From the NCBI GenBank assembly GCA_900552115.1, contig URYP01000007.1:1-41437 (forward strand): DNA of 41,437 nt, read 5' to 3'. A program made the translations under genes and the position numbers. The stretch is from an uncultured Oscillospiraceae bacterium (GTDB lineage: Bacteria > Bacillota > Clostridia > Oscillospirales > Acutalibacteraceae). This document shows, one piece after another, positions 25,582-34,060 of this stretch. Each line of letters begins with the position of its first letter. Position 1 is the first letter of the stretch. Under the pieces are notes generated by a model that was given only the letters and a program-made list of their open reading frames with translations, was not told the DNA's origin and did not search any database.

Positions 25582-27258
25582 TCAAAACAGTCCGCTGATA
25601 ATTCCGTTTTCGTCCACGTCAATGCTTTCCGCCGCCGGTACTCGGGGCAAACCCGGCATGGTCATGATATCCCCCGTCAGGGCCACCACAAAACCGGCGC
25701 CGGCGCTGAGCCGCACCGATTTTACCGTTATACGGAACCCTTTAGGCCAGCCCAGCAGCGTCGGATCGTCCGACAGGGAATACTGGGTTTTCGCCATACA
25801 GACCGGCAGGCGGCCAAACCCCATCGTTTCCAGACGGGCCAGCTCCCTGACGGCGGCCGAGGAATAGTCCACCCCGTCCGCGCCGTAGATGTTCCGCGCC
25901 ACCGCTTCTATTTTCTCGGTCAGAGGCTGGGCATCCTCATAAATCATGCGGAACCGATTTGGCGCATCGACCAGCCGCAGCACCTCCCGCGCCAGTTCCA
26001 GTCCTCCTTCGCCGCCCTTGGCCCACACCTCAGACAACGCGACATTGGCGCCATACTCCGCACACCGGCGCCGGACAAGCGCCAGCTCCGCCTCGGTATC
26101 CTGTGGGAACCGGTTGATGGCGACGACCGCCGGCAACCCAAATTTCACCGTCATATTTTCAAGGTGTTTGAGCAAATTGGGAAGACCCTTTTCCAGCGCC
26201 TCCAAATTTTCATTGCCCAAATCCTTAAGGGGAGCGCCGCCGTGGTGCTTGAGCGCCCGCACGGTTGCGACAACCACGACCGCGTCCGGCCGGATGCCGG
26301 CCTTGCGGCATTTGATATCCAGGAACTTTTCCGCCCCCAAGTCCGCGCCGAAGCCCGCTTCGGTCACCACGATATCCCCCAGCTTCATCGCCATCCGAGT
26401 AGCGGCGATGCTGTTGCAGCCATGGGCGATATTGGCAAAGGGGCCGCCGTGCACCAGCGCCGGCGTATGCTCCAGCGTTTGGACTAGATTGGGTTTGATC
26501 GCATCCTTGAGCAGGGCGGTCATCGCTCCCTGCGCCTTAAGCTGCCCCGCTGTCACCGGCTGTCCGTCGCGGGTATACCCCACCACGATCGCCGCCAGTT
26601 TCTGTTTCAAATCCATCAGGTCATTCGCCAAACAGAGAATGGCCATAATTTCCGACGCCACGGTGATATCGAACCCGTCCTCCCGCGGCACGCCGTTCAT
26701 CCGGCCGCCCAGGCCGTCGGTCAGCTGCCGGAGCTGGCGGTCGTTCATATCCACGCAACGCCGCCATGTGATGCGGCGAGTATCGATATTCAGAGCGTTT
26801 CCCTGATGGATGTGATTGTCCAGCAGGGCGGCCAACAGGTTATTGGCCGCGCCAATGGCGTGCATATCCCCTGTGAAATGCAGGTTAATATCTTCCATGG
26901 GGATCACCTGTGCCCAGCCGCCGCCGGCCGCGCCGCCCTTGATGCCGAACACCGGGCCGAGCGAAGGTTCGCGCAGCGCGAGCACCACTTTTTGTCCCAT
27001 GCGATGCAGGGCATCGCCCAGTCCCACAGTCGTGGTGGTCTTCCCTTCGCCGGCCGGCGTAGGGGTAATAGCGGTTACCAGGACCAGCTTGCCGTCCGGC
27101 CGGCCCGCCAGACGCCGCGGTACGCCGCTGCCTATTTTTGCCTTATAGCACCCATAAAGCTCCAAGTCGTCCGCGGTCAGGCCCAAGCCGGCGGCGATAT
27201 CCACAACCGGCTCAGGCTGCACACTCTGTGCGATTTCTATATCGGATAGAGTTGCCAT
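25582..27258 (-). CDS. fhs: Formate-tetrahydrofolate ligase
   Basis: The 558-aa enzyme activates formate with ATP to give 10-formyltetrahydrofolate, the entry to one-carbon metabolism and to the methyl branch of the Wood-Ljungdahl pathway in acetogens. The family motif TPTPAGEGKTTTTVGL (P-loop), REPSLGPVFGIKGGAAGGG and the C-terminal GDIMTMPGLP are intact and the length is normal. Other acetogenesis genes are not in the window, so biosynthesis of purines and formyl-Met is the cautious role. GGGAGG precedes the ATG by 11 nt. It follows tktC by 51 nt and precedes the LCP pair. Confidence 0.97.
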   Translation of the reverse strand: MATLSDIEIAQSVQPEPVVDIAAGLGLTADDLELYGCYKAKIGSGVPRRLAGRPDGKLVLVTAITPTPAGEGKTTTTVGLGDALHRMGQKVVLALREPSLGPVFGIKGGAAGGGWAQVIPMEDINLHFTGDMHAIGAANNLLAALLDNHIHQGNALNIDTRRITWRRCVDMNDRQLRQLTDGLGGRMNGVPREDGFDITVASEIMAILCLANDLMDLKQKLAAIVVGYTRDGQPVTAGQLKAQGAMTALLKDAIKPNLVQTLEHTPALVHGGPFANIAHGCNSIAATRMAMKLGDIVVTEAGFGADLGAEKFLDIKCRKAGIRPDAVVVVATVRALKHHGGAPLKDLGNENLEALEKGLPNLLKHLENMTVKFGLPAVVAINRFPQDTEAELALVRRRCAEYGANVALSEVWAKGGEGGLELAREVLRLVDAPNRFRMIYEDAQPLTEKIEAVARNIYGADGVDYSSAAVRELARLETMGFGRLPVCMAKTQYSLSDDPTLLGWPKGFRITVKSVRLSAGAGFVVALTGDIMTMPGLPRVPAAESIDVDENGIISGLF

Positions 27259-27309
27259 AATTAGTATTACCTCCCTGACGGTTTTTTGATTTCCGCTTTT
27301 TGGAAGGAA

Positions 27310-28260
27310 TCAGCTGCGTTTGCTCTCCACAGCCTTTTTTACGGTTTCCACCACATTCGCGGCGCACAGGCCGTAAATTTTCAGCAGATCGGTCGCTTTG
27401 CCGGATTTGCCGAATTCATCGTTTACGCCGATACGCACCACCGGAACCGGAACGGTTTCGCACACCACTTCCGTCACCGCGCTGCCCAGGCCGCCGATGA
27501 TGTTGTGCTCCTCAGCGGTTACAATCAACCCCGTTTCCGAAGCCGCTCTCACAATCGCGTCGCGGTCGATGGGTTTAATAGTCGCCATATTGATCACGCG
27601 GGCCGCAATGCCCTCGTTTTTCAGCTGCTCGGCCGCGGCCAGGGCTTCCTGCACCATCAGCCCGGTAGCAATGATCGTTACGTCGCTACCCTCCGTCATC
27701 TGCACGCTTTTGCCGACTTCAAATTTATAATCCGCCGGCATCACCACCGGTACGGCCAGCCGGCCGAACCGCAGATATACGGGGCCGTCCAACTCCGCCG
27801 CCGCCATAACCGCCTGGCGGGCTTCGGTATCGTCCGCGGGATTGATGATCGTCATCCCCGGGATGGTCCGCATCAGGCCGATATCTTCGCAGCACTGGTG
27901 CGTCGCGCCGTCTTCGCCCACCGAGATACCCGCGTGGGTTGCGCCGATTTTGACATTCAAATGGGGGTAGCCAATGGAATTGCGCACCTGTTCGAAGGCA
28001 CGCCCCGCCGCGAACATGGCGAAAGTAGAAGCAAACACGGTTTTACCCGTAGTGGCGAGGCCCGCGGCCACGCCCATCAGGTTGCATTCCGCGATGCCGC
28101 AGTCAAAAAATCGCTCGGGATGCGCTTTTTTAAACACGCCGGTTTTGGTGGCGGCCGCCAGGTCGGCGTCCAGCACCACCACATTGGGATTGGCATTGCC
28201 CAGTTCCACCAGCGCGGCGCCATAGGAGTCGCGCGTCGCTACTTTAACGATATCCGCCAT
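27310..28260 (-). CDS. Transketolase, C-terminal subunit
   Basis: The 316-aa protein is the pyrimidine-binding and C-terminal half of a split transketolase of the pentose phosphate pathway. It shows the GMSVGEDGATHQ-type motif (AGISVGEDGATHQCCEDI) and RTIPGMTIINPADDTE typical of this half. It needs the N-terminal subunit encoded 2 nt upstream to bind thiamine diphosphate. Translational coupling is likely since the upstream stop codon (28263-28265) nearly abuts its ATG. Confidence 0.94.
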   Translation of the reverse strand: MADIVKVATRDSYGAALVELGNANPNVVVLDADLAAATKTGVFKKAHPERFFDCGIAECNLMGVAAGLATTGKTVFASTFAMFAAGRAFEQVRNSIGYPHLNVKIGATHAGISVGEDGATHQCCEDIGLMRTIPGMTIINPADDTEARQAVMAAAELDGPVYLRFGRLAVPVVMPADYKFEVGKSVQMTEGSDVTIIATGLMVQEALAAAEQLKNEGIAARVINMATIKPIDRDAIVRAASETGLIVTAEEHNIIGGLGSAVTEVVCETVPVPVVRIGVNDEFGKSGKATDLLKIYGLCAANVVETVKKAVESKRS

Positions 28261-28262
28261 AA

Positions 28263-29111
28263 TTAACCCTCCTCCCCGTATCCGGCCAGTGCCTCTTTCA
28301 GCTCATCCATGGCCATGTCGTATTGTTCCTGCTTGGGAGCGGAGCCGTGCCAGCTCACCTGGTTTTCCATAAACGACACACCCTTGCCCTTAACGGTTTT
28401 CATAACAATGGCCGTGGGCTGGCCTTTAATCGTTTTGGCTTCGTCCAGCGCCGCTTCGATCTGATCAAAATCGTGCCCATCGATGCAGATGACATGGAAA
28501 CCGAATGCTTCAAATTTCTCCGGAATGGGATAAGGGGAGTTGACCTCCTCAACCGTACCGTCGATCTGCAGGTTATTGTTGTCCACAATGACGCAGAGGT
28601 TATCCAGCTTTTTATGGGATGCAAACATAGCGGCCTCCCACACCTGGCCTTCTTCGATCTCCCCGTCGCCAAGGATGGCATAGACACGGTAATCAGCCGC
28701 GTCCAGCTTTCCGGCCAGAGCCATGCCCACCGCGGCGGAAACACCCTGCCCCAGCGAGCCGCTGGACATATCCACACCCGGGGTACCCTTCATATCGGGA
28801 TGTCCCTGCAGCATGGCGCCCGCCTGCCTCAGCTTTTTGATTTCCTCCATGGGGAAAAAGCCCTTCAGAGCCAGCGCCCCGTACAGCGCGGGAGCGGTGT
28901 GCCCTTTGGACAAAACCAGCCGGTCGCGGCCCTCCCAACGGGGACGGCTGACATCCAGCCGCAGCTCTTTAAAATACAGATACGCCATCATATCGGCAAC
29001 CGACAGCGAGCCGCCGGGATGGCCGCTCTGTGCGGCAAAAACGCCGTCGATAGCGGCCATGCGAATCCGCGTCGCCATCGCGGCGAGATGGTTTTTGCAG
29101 GAAAGTTCCAT
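28263..29111 (-). CDS. Transketolase, N-terminal subunit
   Basis: The 282-aa half holds the thiamine diphosphate pyrophosphate site. GHTAPALYGALAL, GSLGQGVSAAVGMALA and the TPP motif GDGEIEEGQVWEAAMFASHKK through VDNNNLQIDG are visible. Split transketolases are frequent in Clostridia and Archaea. AAAGGAAG precedes the ATG, and a promoter lies about 55 nt upstream. It heads the probable tktN-tktC-fhs-lcp2-lcp1 transcript. Confidence 0.94.
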   Translation of the reverse strand: MELSCKNHLAAMATRIRMAAIDGVFAAQSGHPGGSLSVADMMAYLYFKELRLDVSRPRWEGRDRLVLSKGHTAPALYGALALKGFFPMEEIKKLRQAGAMLQGHPDMKGTPGVDMSSGSLGQGVSAAVGMALAGKLDAADYRVYAILGDGEIEEGQVWEAAMFASHKKLDNLCVIVDNNNLQIDGTVEEVNSPYPIPEKFEAFGFHVICIDGHDFDQIEAALDEAKTIKGQPTAIVMKTVKGKGVSFMENQVSWHGSAPKQEQYDMAMDELKEALAGYGEEG

Positions 29112-29165
29112 GAACCGATCTTCCTTTCGTGTTTATTCCGGCCTCTCCAGCCTTTTATTTTTGCC

Positions 29166-29194
29166 AGTATACCATATTTTCCTATAAATGGCTA
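29166..29194 (-). promoter_or_regulatory. Promoter of the tktN-tktC-fhs-lcp transcript
   Basis: On the minus strand TAGCCA (29189-29194) and TATACT (29166-29171) are separated by 17 nt; the -35 has 4 of 6 matches and the -10 has 5. Confidence 0.7.
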
Positions 29195-29375
29195 GACCGC
29201 AGACGAATTTTTTCACGACGTGACAAAAAAGTAATGCAACCCGTCGTCGCCGCGTCTGGCCGCTGTTAACAGAATGCCCGGACACGACCGCTTTTAACCG
29301 GCAGCTCCTTTCTTTGTTTTGGAGAAACATTGCAATTTCACAGGCAATTTTCGTCGGTTTTTCACGGGAAAGGGC

Positions 29376-29404
29376 TGGACAAACCCTGCGGTTACCTGTA
29401 TAAT
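29376..29404 (+). promoter_or_regulatory. Promoter of the PrsA/SurA-like lipoprotein gene
   Basis: TGGACA (29376-29381) and a perfect TATAAT (29399-29404) are separated by 17 nt. Confidence 0.82.
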
Positions 29405-29439
29405 GAATAAATCGTATCCATTTCAAGGAGGAAATGCTC

Positions 29440-30654
29440 ATGAAGTTCAAAAAGGTTCTCTGCGCCGCGTCAGCCGCGGTGATGCTGGCGACAGTCGGTC
29501 TGTCCGGCTGTTCCACGCCCCGTGTCGCCATGACCGTGGACGGCAAGGACTATACAACCGGCGAGTATCTGGCTTATCTGTATAACGCGTATACGCAGGT
29601 TTACAGCCAGCAGCTTTACTATTACGCTTCCGCCGGCTATACAGAGGATCAGATCTGGGCCCTAACGCTTCCCTATGGCGAGGGAGACGATAAAGTGGAT
29701 TTGGAATTGCCCGAATATCTCAAAAAAATCGCGCAGGATACCATGATCCGGCAAAAAGCACTGGAAAACATGATGGAAAAATACGACGTGTCGGTTTCTG
29801 AAGACGACCTCAAGGATATGGATGAGCAGCTCAAGGGGCTGACCGATGACAGCGTCATTAAAATGGGCTTTAACGCCGAACACTATAAGAATATGTATAA
29901 AGCGGTGAACTATAACGAGAAAAGCCTGTTTTATGCGTTATATGACGTGGGCGGCAAAGAGGGCATGACCGAAGAGCAGATGCGGGAATATTTCGAGAAA
30001 AACTATCTGAGCTATAAAGCGATTGAGATTTCGCTGGCGGATAGCGACGGCAAGGATTTGAGCGAGGCGGATGTAACCAAAATCAAGAAACGTCTCGAAG
30101 GCTACCTGAGCCAGTATAAAAAGGATAAAGATTTTGACAAGGTGATCGAGGCTTATGAAGCGGACGAGGCCAAGTCTACCTCGTCTTCCGGTACGACCAC
30201 TACCACGACGACCGGTTCCACGACAACCACCACCACCGCTACCGGCACCACCTCCACAACAGAAGGATCCAAAACGGGCGCTTCGTCCAGCACAGGTACT
30301 ACGACGACCACCACCACTACCGACCCCAACCTGAAAAATATCGAAGGGGCCGACTCCTACAGCGATGAGGATTTGCTGAAAGCCGTACAGAGCGTTAAAG
30401 AAGGCGAAGCCAAAATCGTGGAGTACAAAAAAGAAGGCAAAACCAAAACCATGGCTTTGATCCTGCGGCTGGACCCGGAAAAGGCCAACGGTAAGGACTA
30501 TTACAAAAACAGTCATGAGGGGATTATTTACAACGCCAAATACAAAACCTTCAATGACATGGTGAAAAAAACCGTTGACGGCCTGAAGGTGGATGTCAGC
30601 GACCGTGCGGTAAAGATGTGTGATCCTAAGGAAATGCTTGCCTCCGCACAATAA
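29440..30654 (+). CDS. Lipoprotein resembling PrsA/SurA foldases, with Thr-rich insert
   Basis: The 404-aa exported lipoprotein has a signal peptide and lipobox VGLSGC (Cys near residue 24). An MTVDGKDYTTGEYLAYLY segment follows that is typical of the start of SurA/PrsA chaperone N-domains. Helical Lys/Glu-rich regions lie at about 75-240. A low-complexity Thr/Ser/Gly insert (about 245-297) splits it from a C-terminal domain (about 300-404) that sits where a parvulin domain would, but I see no clear parvulin motif. The role as an extracytoplasmic foldase is therefore inference. ATG 29440 has GGAGG at 8 nt; ATG 29434 is too close to it. Confidence 0.75.
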   Translation: MKFKKVLCAASAAVMLATVGLSGCSTPRVAMTVDGKDYTTGEYLAYLYNAYTQVYSQQLYYYASAGYTEDQIWALTLPYGEGDDKVDLELPEYLKKIAQDTMIRQKALENMMEKYDVSVSEDDLKDMDEQLKGLTDDSVIKMGFNAEHYKNMYKAVNYNEKSLFYALYDVGGKEGMTEEQMREYFEKNYLSYKAIEISLADSDGKDLSEADVTKIKKRLEGYLSQYKKDKDFDKVIEAYEADEAKSTSSSGTTTTTTTGSTTTTTTATGTTSTTEGSKTGASSSTGTTTTTTTTDPNLKNIEGADSYSDEDLLKAVQSVKEGEAKIVEYKKEGKTKTMALILRLDPEKANGKDYYKNSHEGIIYNAKYKTFNDMVKKTVDGLKVDVSDRAVKMCDPKEMLASAQ

Positions 30655-30670
30655 TATCAGACGAAATGTA

Positions 30671-30699
30671 AAGCGGCGACGGAACTTCCGTCGCCGCTT
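30671..30699 (+). terminator. Hairpin terminator after the lipoprotein gene
   Basis: AAGCGGCGACGGA pairs with TCCGTCGCCGCTT across a short loop (30671-30699), 16 nt after the stop. The following TGTCTTTC is only weakly T-rich. Confidence 0.7.
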
Positions 30700-30813
30700 G
30701 TCTTTCACCAGGCCGGCCTGTGCTGCGGCTTTGAAATGCCTCTTCCTTTTTTCGTGGATTTGTGCTATACTGCTGACAATTCTTCTGATTCTGTTACCAA
30801 TGGAGGTTTATCC

Positions 30814-31287
30814 ATGAAACGATACGTTCGTATAGTCGGGATAGGCAGTTCTCTGCTCATTTTAGCCGCCCTTTCGGCCTGCTCTTCCCCCTCTACGCCG
30901 AAAACCGAGCCGACGGCGACCACCACCACGACAGTATCCACCCGCTCCACCACGGCGCTGCCTTCGGTGGGCTATATCCACAACCATGCCGCCAGTGTCC
31001 GCAGCGGGGCCGGGCTGGCTTATAAGGCTATCGGAGGCGTCGCCCTGGGGGAACAGATCGCTATTGTCGGAAAAACCGGGGACTGGTACAAAATACGGTT
31101 TGGGGAAAACGAAACGGGATTTGTCAGCGGCCAGTTTGTACGGTTTACGCCCTGGGTTCCCACAACCACCACCCGTGCCACGAAAAGCACGGCCTCCCGG
31201 GCGTCCACGGGAGCGTCAGTGACGAAATCCACGACACCCTCCGGCTCGCGGACAATGACCCGCGCGGCGGCGGTCACCACGCGTTGA
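30814..31287 (+). CDS. SH3-domain lipoprotein with Thr/Ser-rich ends
   Basis: The 157-aa lipoprotein has a signal peptide and lipobox LSAC (about residue 22). A Thr-rich linker (about 30-48) is followed by a bacterial SH3 domain (about 53-110) containing ASVRSGAGLAYKAIGGVALGE and the WYKIRFG-NETGFVSG motif. The Ser/Thr/Arg-rich tail (about 115-157) has no fold I recognise. Bacterial SH3 domains often bind the cell wall, so a wall-associated role is likely. ATG 30814 has GGAGG 8 nt upstream. A -10-like TATACT lies near 30766, without a good -35. Confidence 0.82.
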   Translation: MKRYVRIVGIGSSLLILAALSACSSPSTPKTEPTATTTTTVSTRSTTALPSVGYIHNHAASVRSGAGLAYKAIGGVALGEQIAIVGKTGDWYKIRFGENETGFVSGQFVRFTPWVPTTTTRATKSTASRASTGASVTKSTTPSGSRTMTRAAAVTTR

Positions 31288-31303
31288 ATCGCATTAGAAG
31301 GAA

Positions 31304-31344
31304 GATAAAAGCCCCCGTTCCTGTCGTGACAGGAACGGGGGCTT
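31304..31344. terminator. Strong bidirectional terminator
   Basis: An 18-bp perfect stem (31304-31321 with 31326-31343) has a CGTG loop. It has T5 on the plus strand and T4 on the minus strand. It separates the SH3 lipoprotein gene (+) from the convergent Cys/Asp-rich protein gene (-). Confidence 0.95.
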
Positions 31345-31367
31345 TTTACACGTGGTCATCGTTTCGT

Positions 31368-31634
31368 TCAGGAGTTTTCTTCCTCGCCGTCATCGGCGAC
31401 TGCTTCCGGCTCGTCATCATCTTGCGCGGCGGAGCAGGAACACTCGTCGTCTTCACCGCAGCCACAGCAGCAATCGTCATAATCGTCCATCATATAATCG
31501 ACGGCTTCCCCTTCAGCGTACAACCGTCTTTTCTTCATTTTCATGCGGACCAGCAGAACAGCCACCGTTGTCAATGCGGCGATTACCGCTGCCAGAATCA
31601 CCACAAACGTAATTTTATCGCTTTTGCTTTTCAT
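31368..31634 (-). CDS. Small membrane protein with Cys/Asp-rich tail, unknown function
   Basis: An 88-aa protein I cannot name. One TM segment (about 8-30) is followed by a basic stretch (KMKKRR), which puts the C-terminus in the cytoplasm by the positive-inside rule. The tail is very acidic and holds six Cys within 13 residues (55, 56, 57, 59, 65, 67; DDCCCGCGEDDECSC). This looks suited to bind a metal or iron-sulfur cluster. AGGAGG lies 8 nt before the ATG and a near-consensus promoter stands upstream, so the gene is surely expressed. Confidence 0.82.
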   Translation of the reverse strand: MKSKSDKITFVVILAAVIAALTTVAVLLVRMKMKKRRLYAEGEAVDYMMDDYDDCCCGCGEDDECSCSAAQDDDEPEAVADDGEEENS

Positions 31635-31681
31635 TGCGGATGCCTCCTATATTTCCATAATGGATATAGTTACTGGCTATT

Positions 31682-31710
31682 ATTATACCCGTTTTTCCCG
31701 GTTAAGTCAA
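31682..31710 (-). promoter_or_regulatory. Promoter of the Cys/Asp-rich membrane protein gene
   Basis: On the minus strand TTGACT (31705-31710) and a perfect TATAAT (31682-31687) are separated by 17 nt. Confidence 0.88.
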
Positions 31711-31723
31711 TAGATGGCCGCAG

Positions 31724-31751
31724 TTGCAATTTTTGACAGGTATGGTAAAAT
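31724..31751 (+). promoter_or_regulatory. Candidate promoter of proB-proA
   Basis: TTGCAA (31724-31729) and TAAAAT (31746-31751) are separated by 16 nt. It would give a leader of about 195 nt before proB and is divergent to the neighbouring minus-strand promoter. Confidence 0.5.
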
Positions 31752-31757
31752 AGCTGG

Positions 31758-31955
31758 GTAACCTGTCCGCCCGGCGCTTTTAAACGGCGGTCTGCGCGAT
31801 GCGGTTTCTGCGTGTCATTCTTTAACGGAGCCCGCGCATATTCCTCGCGGACATTTTTATCCAAATTATATTATTTGCGATAAAAATACAGCCGGTACTG
31901 ATATTTTAGAGATTGTCCGCATAGCTATAAACCATACGGAAAGGGAGGGGACGCG
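31758..31955 (+). other. proB leader with mutually exclusive complementary segments
   Basis: No open reading frame with a ribosome site is visible. The 7-mer TGTCCGC occurs at 31764-31770 and again at 31914-31920. Its exact complement GCGGACA lies between them at 31847-31853. The middle segment could thus pair with either flank. I find no match to a known riboswitch or T-box motif. Confidence 0.4.
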
Positions 31956-32771
31956 ATGTCCTCCATATCAGACGCCAAACGGGTTGTCGTCAAAGTTGGC
32001 ACATCCACACTCACTTATGAAAACGGCCGCCTGAATCTGCGTGCCGTGGAATCGCTCTGCAAGGTGCTGACCGATCTGCAGAATTCCGGCAAGCAGATCC
32101 TTCTGGTCAGCTCCGGGGCCATTGGGGTGGGCACCGGTAAGCTGGGATTGTCCGCCCGCCCGTCGGAAACCTCACAGAAACAGGCGGTGGCCGCCGTCGG
32201 CCAGTGTGAACTCATGTTTATTTACGATAAACTGTTCGGGGAATACAACCGCTCGGTTGCCCAGGTGCTGCTCACGCGGGATATTATGGACAATGAACGC
32301 ACCAAGCAGAATGTTATCAATACGCTGAAAACGCTGATGGAAATGGATATTATCCCGGTGGTCAACGAAAACGACACGGTGGCCATCGACGAGCTGGTGG
32401 GGGCCAATTTTGGCGACAACGACACCCTGTCCGCCATTGTGGCCCGGGTGGCGGACGCCGATCTTCTCATACTGCTGACAGACATTGATGGTCTGTACGA
32501 CGCTGACCCGCGGCTCCATCCCAACGCACGGCCTATTCCCCTGGTAACCGCTATCGATGACCAGCTTCTGGCCTTGGCCGGCGGCGCTGGTTCCAAACGC
32601 GGCACCGGTGGGATGCGTACCAAACTGCACGCCATGCAGATGACGATGGAGTCCGGCATTCCGGCGGTCATCATGGAAGGTTCCCACCCCGAACGGCTGT
32701 ACGATTTGTTTGACGGCCGGCCGGTCGGCACTCTGTTTGATCCCTCCGGCGCGGCGGCCGGCACAGTGTAA
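31956..32771 (+). CDS. proB: Glutamate 5-kinase
   Basis: The 271-aa enzyme phosphorylates glutamate in the first step of proline synthesis. Motifs of the amino acid kinase fold are seen: VVVKVGTSTLT, LVSSGAIGVGTGKLGL, VNENDTVAIDEL and GGMRTKLHAM. It lacks the C-terminal PUA domain of the longer (about 365-aa) ProB; short forms are known in Clostridia. Feedback inhibition by proline is usual for the family. GGGAGG lies before the ATG. proA follows after 28 nt. Confidence 0.95.
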   Translation: MSSISDAKRVVVKVGTSTLTYENGRLNLRAVESLCKVLTDLQNSGKQILLVSSGAIGVGTGKLGLSARPSETSQKQAVAAVGQCELMFIYDKLFGEYNRSVAQVLLTRDIMDNERTKQNVINTLKTLMEMDIIPVVNENDTVAIDELVGANFGDNDTLSAIVARVADADLLILLTDIDGLYDADPRLHPNARPIPLVTAIDDQLLALAGGAGSKRGTGGMRTKLHAMQMTMESGIPAVIMEGSHPERLYDLFDGRPVGTLFDPSGAAAGTV

Positions 32772-32799
32772 TAAAATTAAGGAATGGCAGGTGTACTTT

Positions 32800-34044
32800 A
32801 TGCTGAACGAAATGGGAAAAGCGGCGCGTGATGCCGCCCGCTTTTTAAACGGTGCGACTACGCAGCAGAAAAACGAGGCGTTGCGGTCCATGGCGCAAGA
32901 ATTGGAAAACCAGTCCGGCGCCATCCTAGCCGCCAACCGGCAGGATACGGATAGGGCCCGGCAAAACGGTATGACCCCGTCGCTGCTTGACCGCCTGACC
33001 TTATCCGCCGACCGCATTGCAGCGATGGCGGACGGAATACGGCAGGTGGCTTCCCTGCCCGACCCCATCGGCGAGGTTATGGACGGATTTCGCCGTCCCA
33101 ACGGCCTGCGCATTGAGAAGGTACGGGTGCCGCTGGGCGTAATCGGTATCATTTATGAGGCGCGGCCCAACGTGACCTCTGACGCTGCCGCCCTCTGTCT
33201 GAAGGCCGGCAACGCGGTCATCCTGCGGGGCGGCAAGGAGGCAATTGCCTCCAACACAGCAATTGCCGGCGCGCTGAGGGACGGCCTGAAAAAAGCCGGA
33301 CTGCCCGCCGACGCAATAGGCCTGATACCGGACACCTCCCGCGAAACAGCCTCCGCGCTGATGCGCCTGAATGCCTATCTCGACGTGCTGATACCCCGAG
33401 GCGGAGCGGGCCTGATCCGGTCAGTGGTGGAAAACGCCACGGTGCCGGTGCTGGAAACCGGAACCGGCAACTGCCACGTTTATGTCGACGCGGCGGCGGA
33501 TATCGCCATGGCCTGCGCCATTGCCGTCAACGCCAAAGCCTCCCGTCCTTCGGTCTGCAACGCGGCGGAAACGTTGCTGGTTCATCAGGCGATCGCGCCG
33601 CAGGCCCTGCCGGTGCTGGCGGACGGCCTGGCAAAAGCCGGGGTTCGGCTGCACGGATGCGACCGGACCCGCGCATTGCTGCCCGGCGCGGCCCTTCTTC
33701 CCGCTTCGGAGGAGGACTGGGCCACCGAATATCTCGATTATGACATGGCGGTTAAGATCGTCGATTCCCTGGACGAAGCGATCGATCACATCGCGCGCTA
33801 CGGGACGGGGCACAGCGAATGCATTGTCACCGACAGCCAAACGGCAGCGCAGACCTTTATGGACCGCGTCGACGCGGCGGCGGTGTATGTCAATGCCTCC
33901 ACCCGTTTTACCGACGGCAGCGAATTCGGCCTGGGCGCCGAAATCGGAATATCCACACAGAAGCTGCACGCACGCGGCCCTATGGGGCTGCGGGAATTAA
34001 CCACAGCGAAATACATCATAACCGGCAACGGCCAAATTCGATAA
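32800..34044 (+). CDS. proA: Gamma-glutamyl phosphate reductase
   Basis: The 414-aa NADPH-dependent enzyme reduces glutamyl 5-phosphate to glutamate 5-semialdehyde in proline synthesis. It shows IGIIYEARPNVTSDAAALCLKAGNAVILRGGKEA, the cofactor and substrate region, and the catalytic-Cys segment KASRPSVCNAAETLLVH. SEFGLGAEIGISTQKLHARGPMGL ends it, all intact. ATG 32800 has GGCAGG about 9 nt upstream. It is followed after 16 nt by an unknown membrane protein gene with which it is co-transcribed. Confidence 0.95.
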   Translation: MLNEMGKAARDAARFLNGATTQQKNEALRSMAQELENQSGAILAANRQDTDRARQNGMTPSLLDRLTLSADRIAAMADGIRQVASLPDPIGEVMDGFRRPNGLRIEKVRVPLGVIGIIYEARPNVTSDAAALCLKAGNAVILRGGKEAIASNTAIAGALRDGLKKAGLPADAIGLIPDTSRETASALMRLNAYLDVLIPRGGAGLIRSVVENATVPVLETGTGNCHVYVDAAADIAMACAIAVNAKASRPSVCNAAETLLVHQAIAPQALPVLADGLAKAGVRLHGCDRTRALLPGAALLPASEEDWATEYLDYDMAVKIVDSLDEAIDHIARYGTGHSECIVTDSQTAAQTFMDRVDAAAVYVNASTRFTDGSEFGLGAEIGISTQKLHARGPMGLRELTTAKYIITGNGQIR

Positions 34045-34060
34045 CAGGAGGCGCATTCGG

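Larger units (their letters stand above)
29112..29439. other. Divergent promoter region between tktN and a lipoprotein gene
   Basis: The 328-nt spacer contains the leftward tkt promoter (29166-29194) and the rightward lipoprotein promoter (29376-29404). No gene with a ribosome site is visible. The middle (29200-29370) shows no repeat or RNA structure I can support. Confidence 0.7.

Noticed and set aside
30175..30330. Repeated ACC/ACG/ACA triplets that could suggest a repeat array
   Set aside because: They are in-frame Thr codons within a lipoprotein, with no constant repeat-spacer spacing, so they are not CRISPR.
31670..31864. 64-codon minus-strand frame upstream of proB
   Set aside because: It overlaps two promoter elements and has no ribosome site or protein-like features.
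31758..31955. T-box in the proB leader
   Set aside because: No GGTGGNACCGCG-like sequence or T-rich terminator is present.
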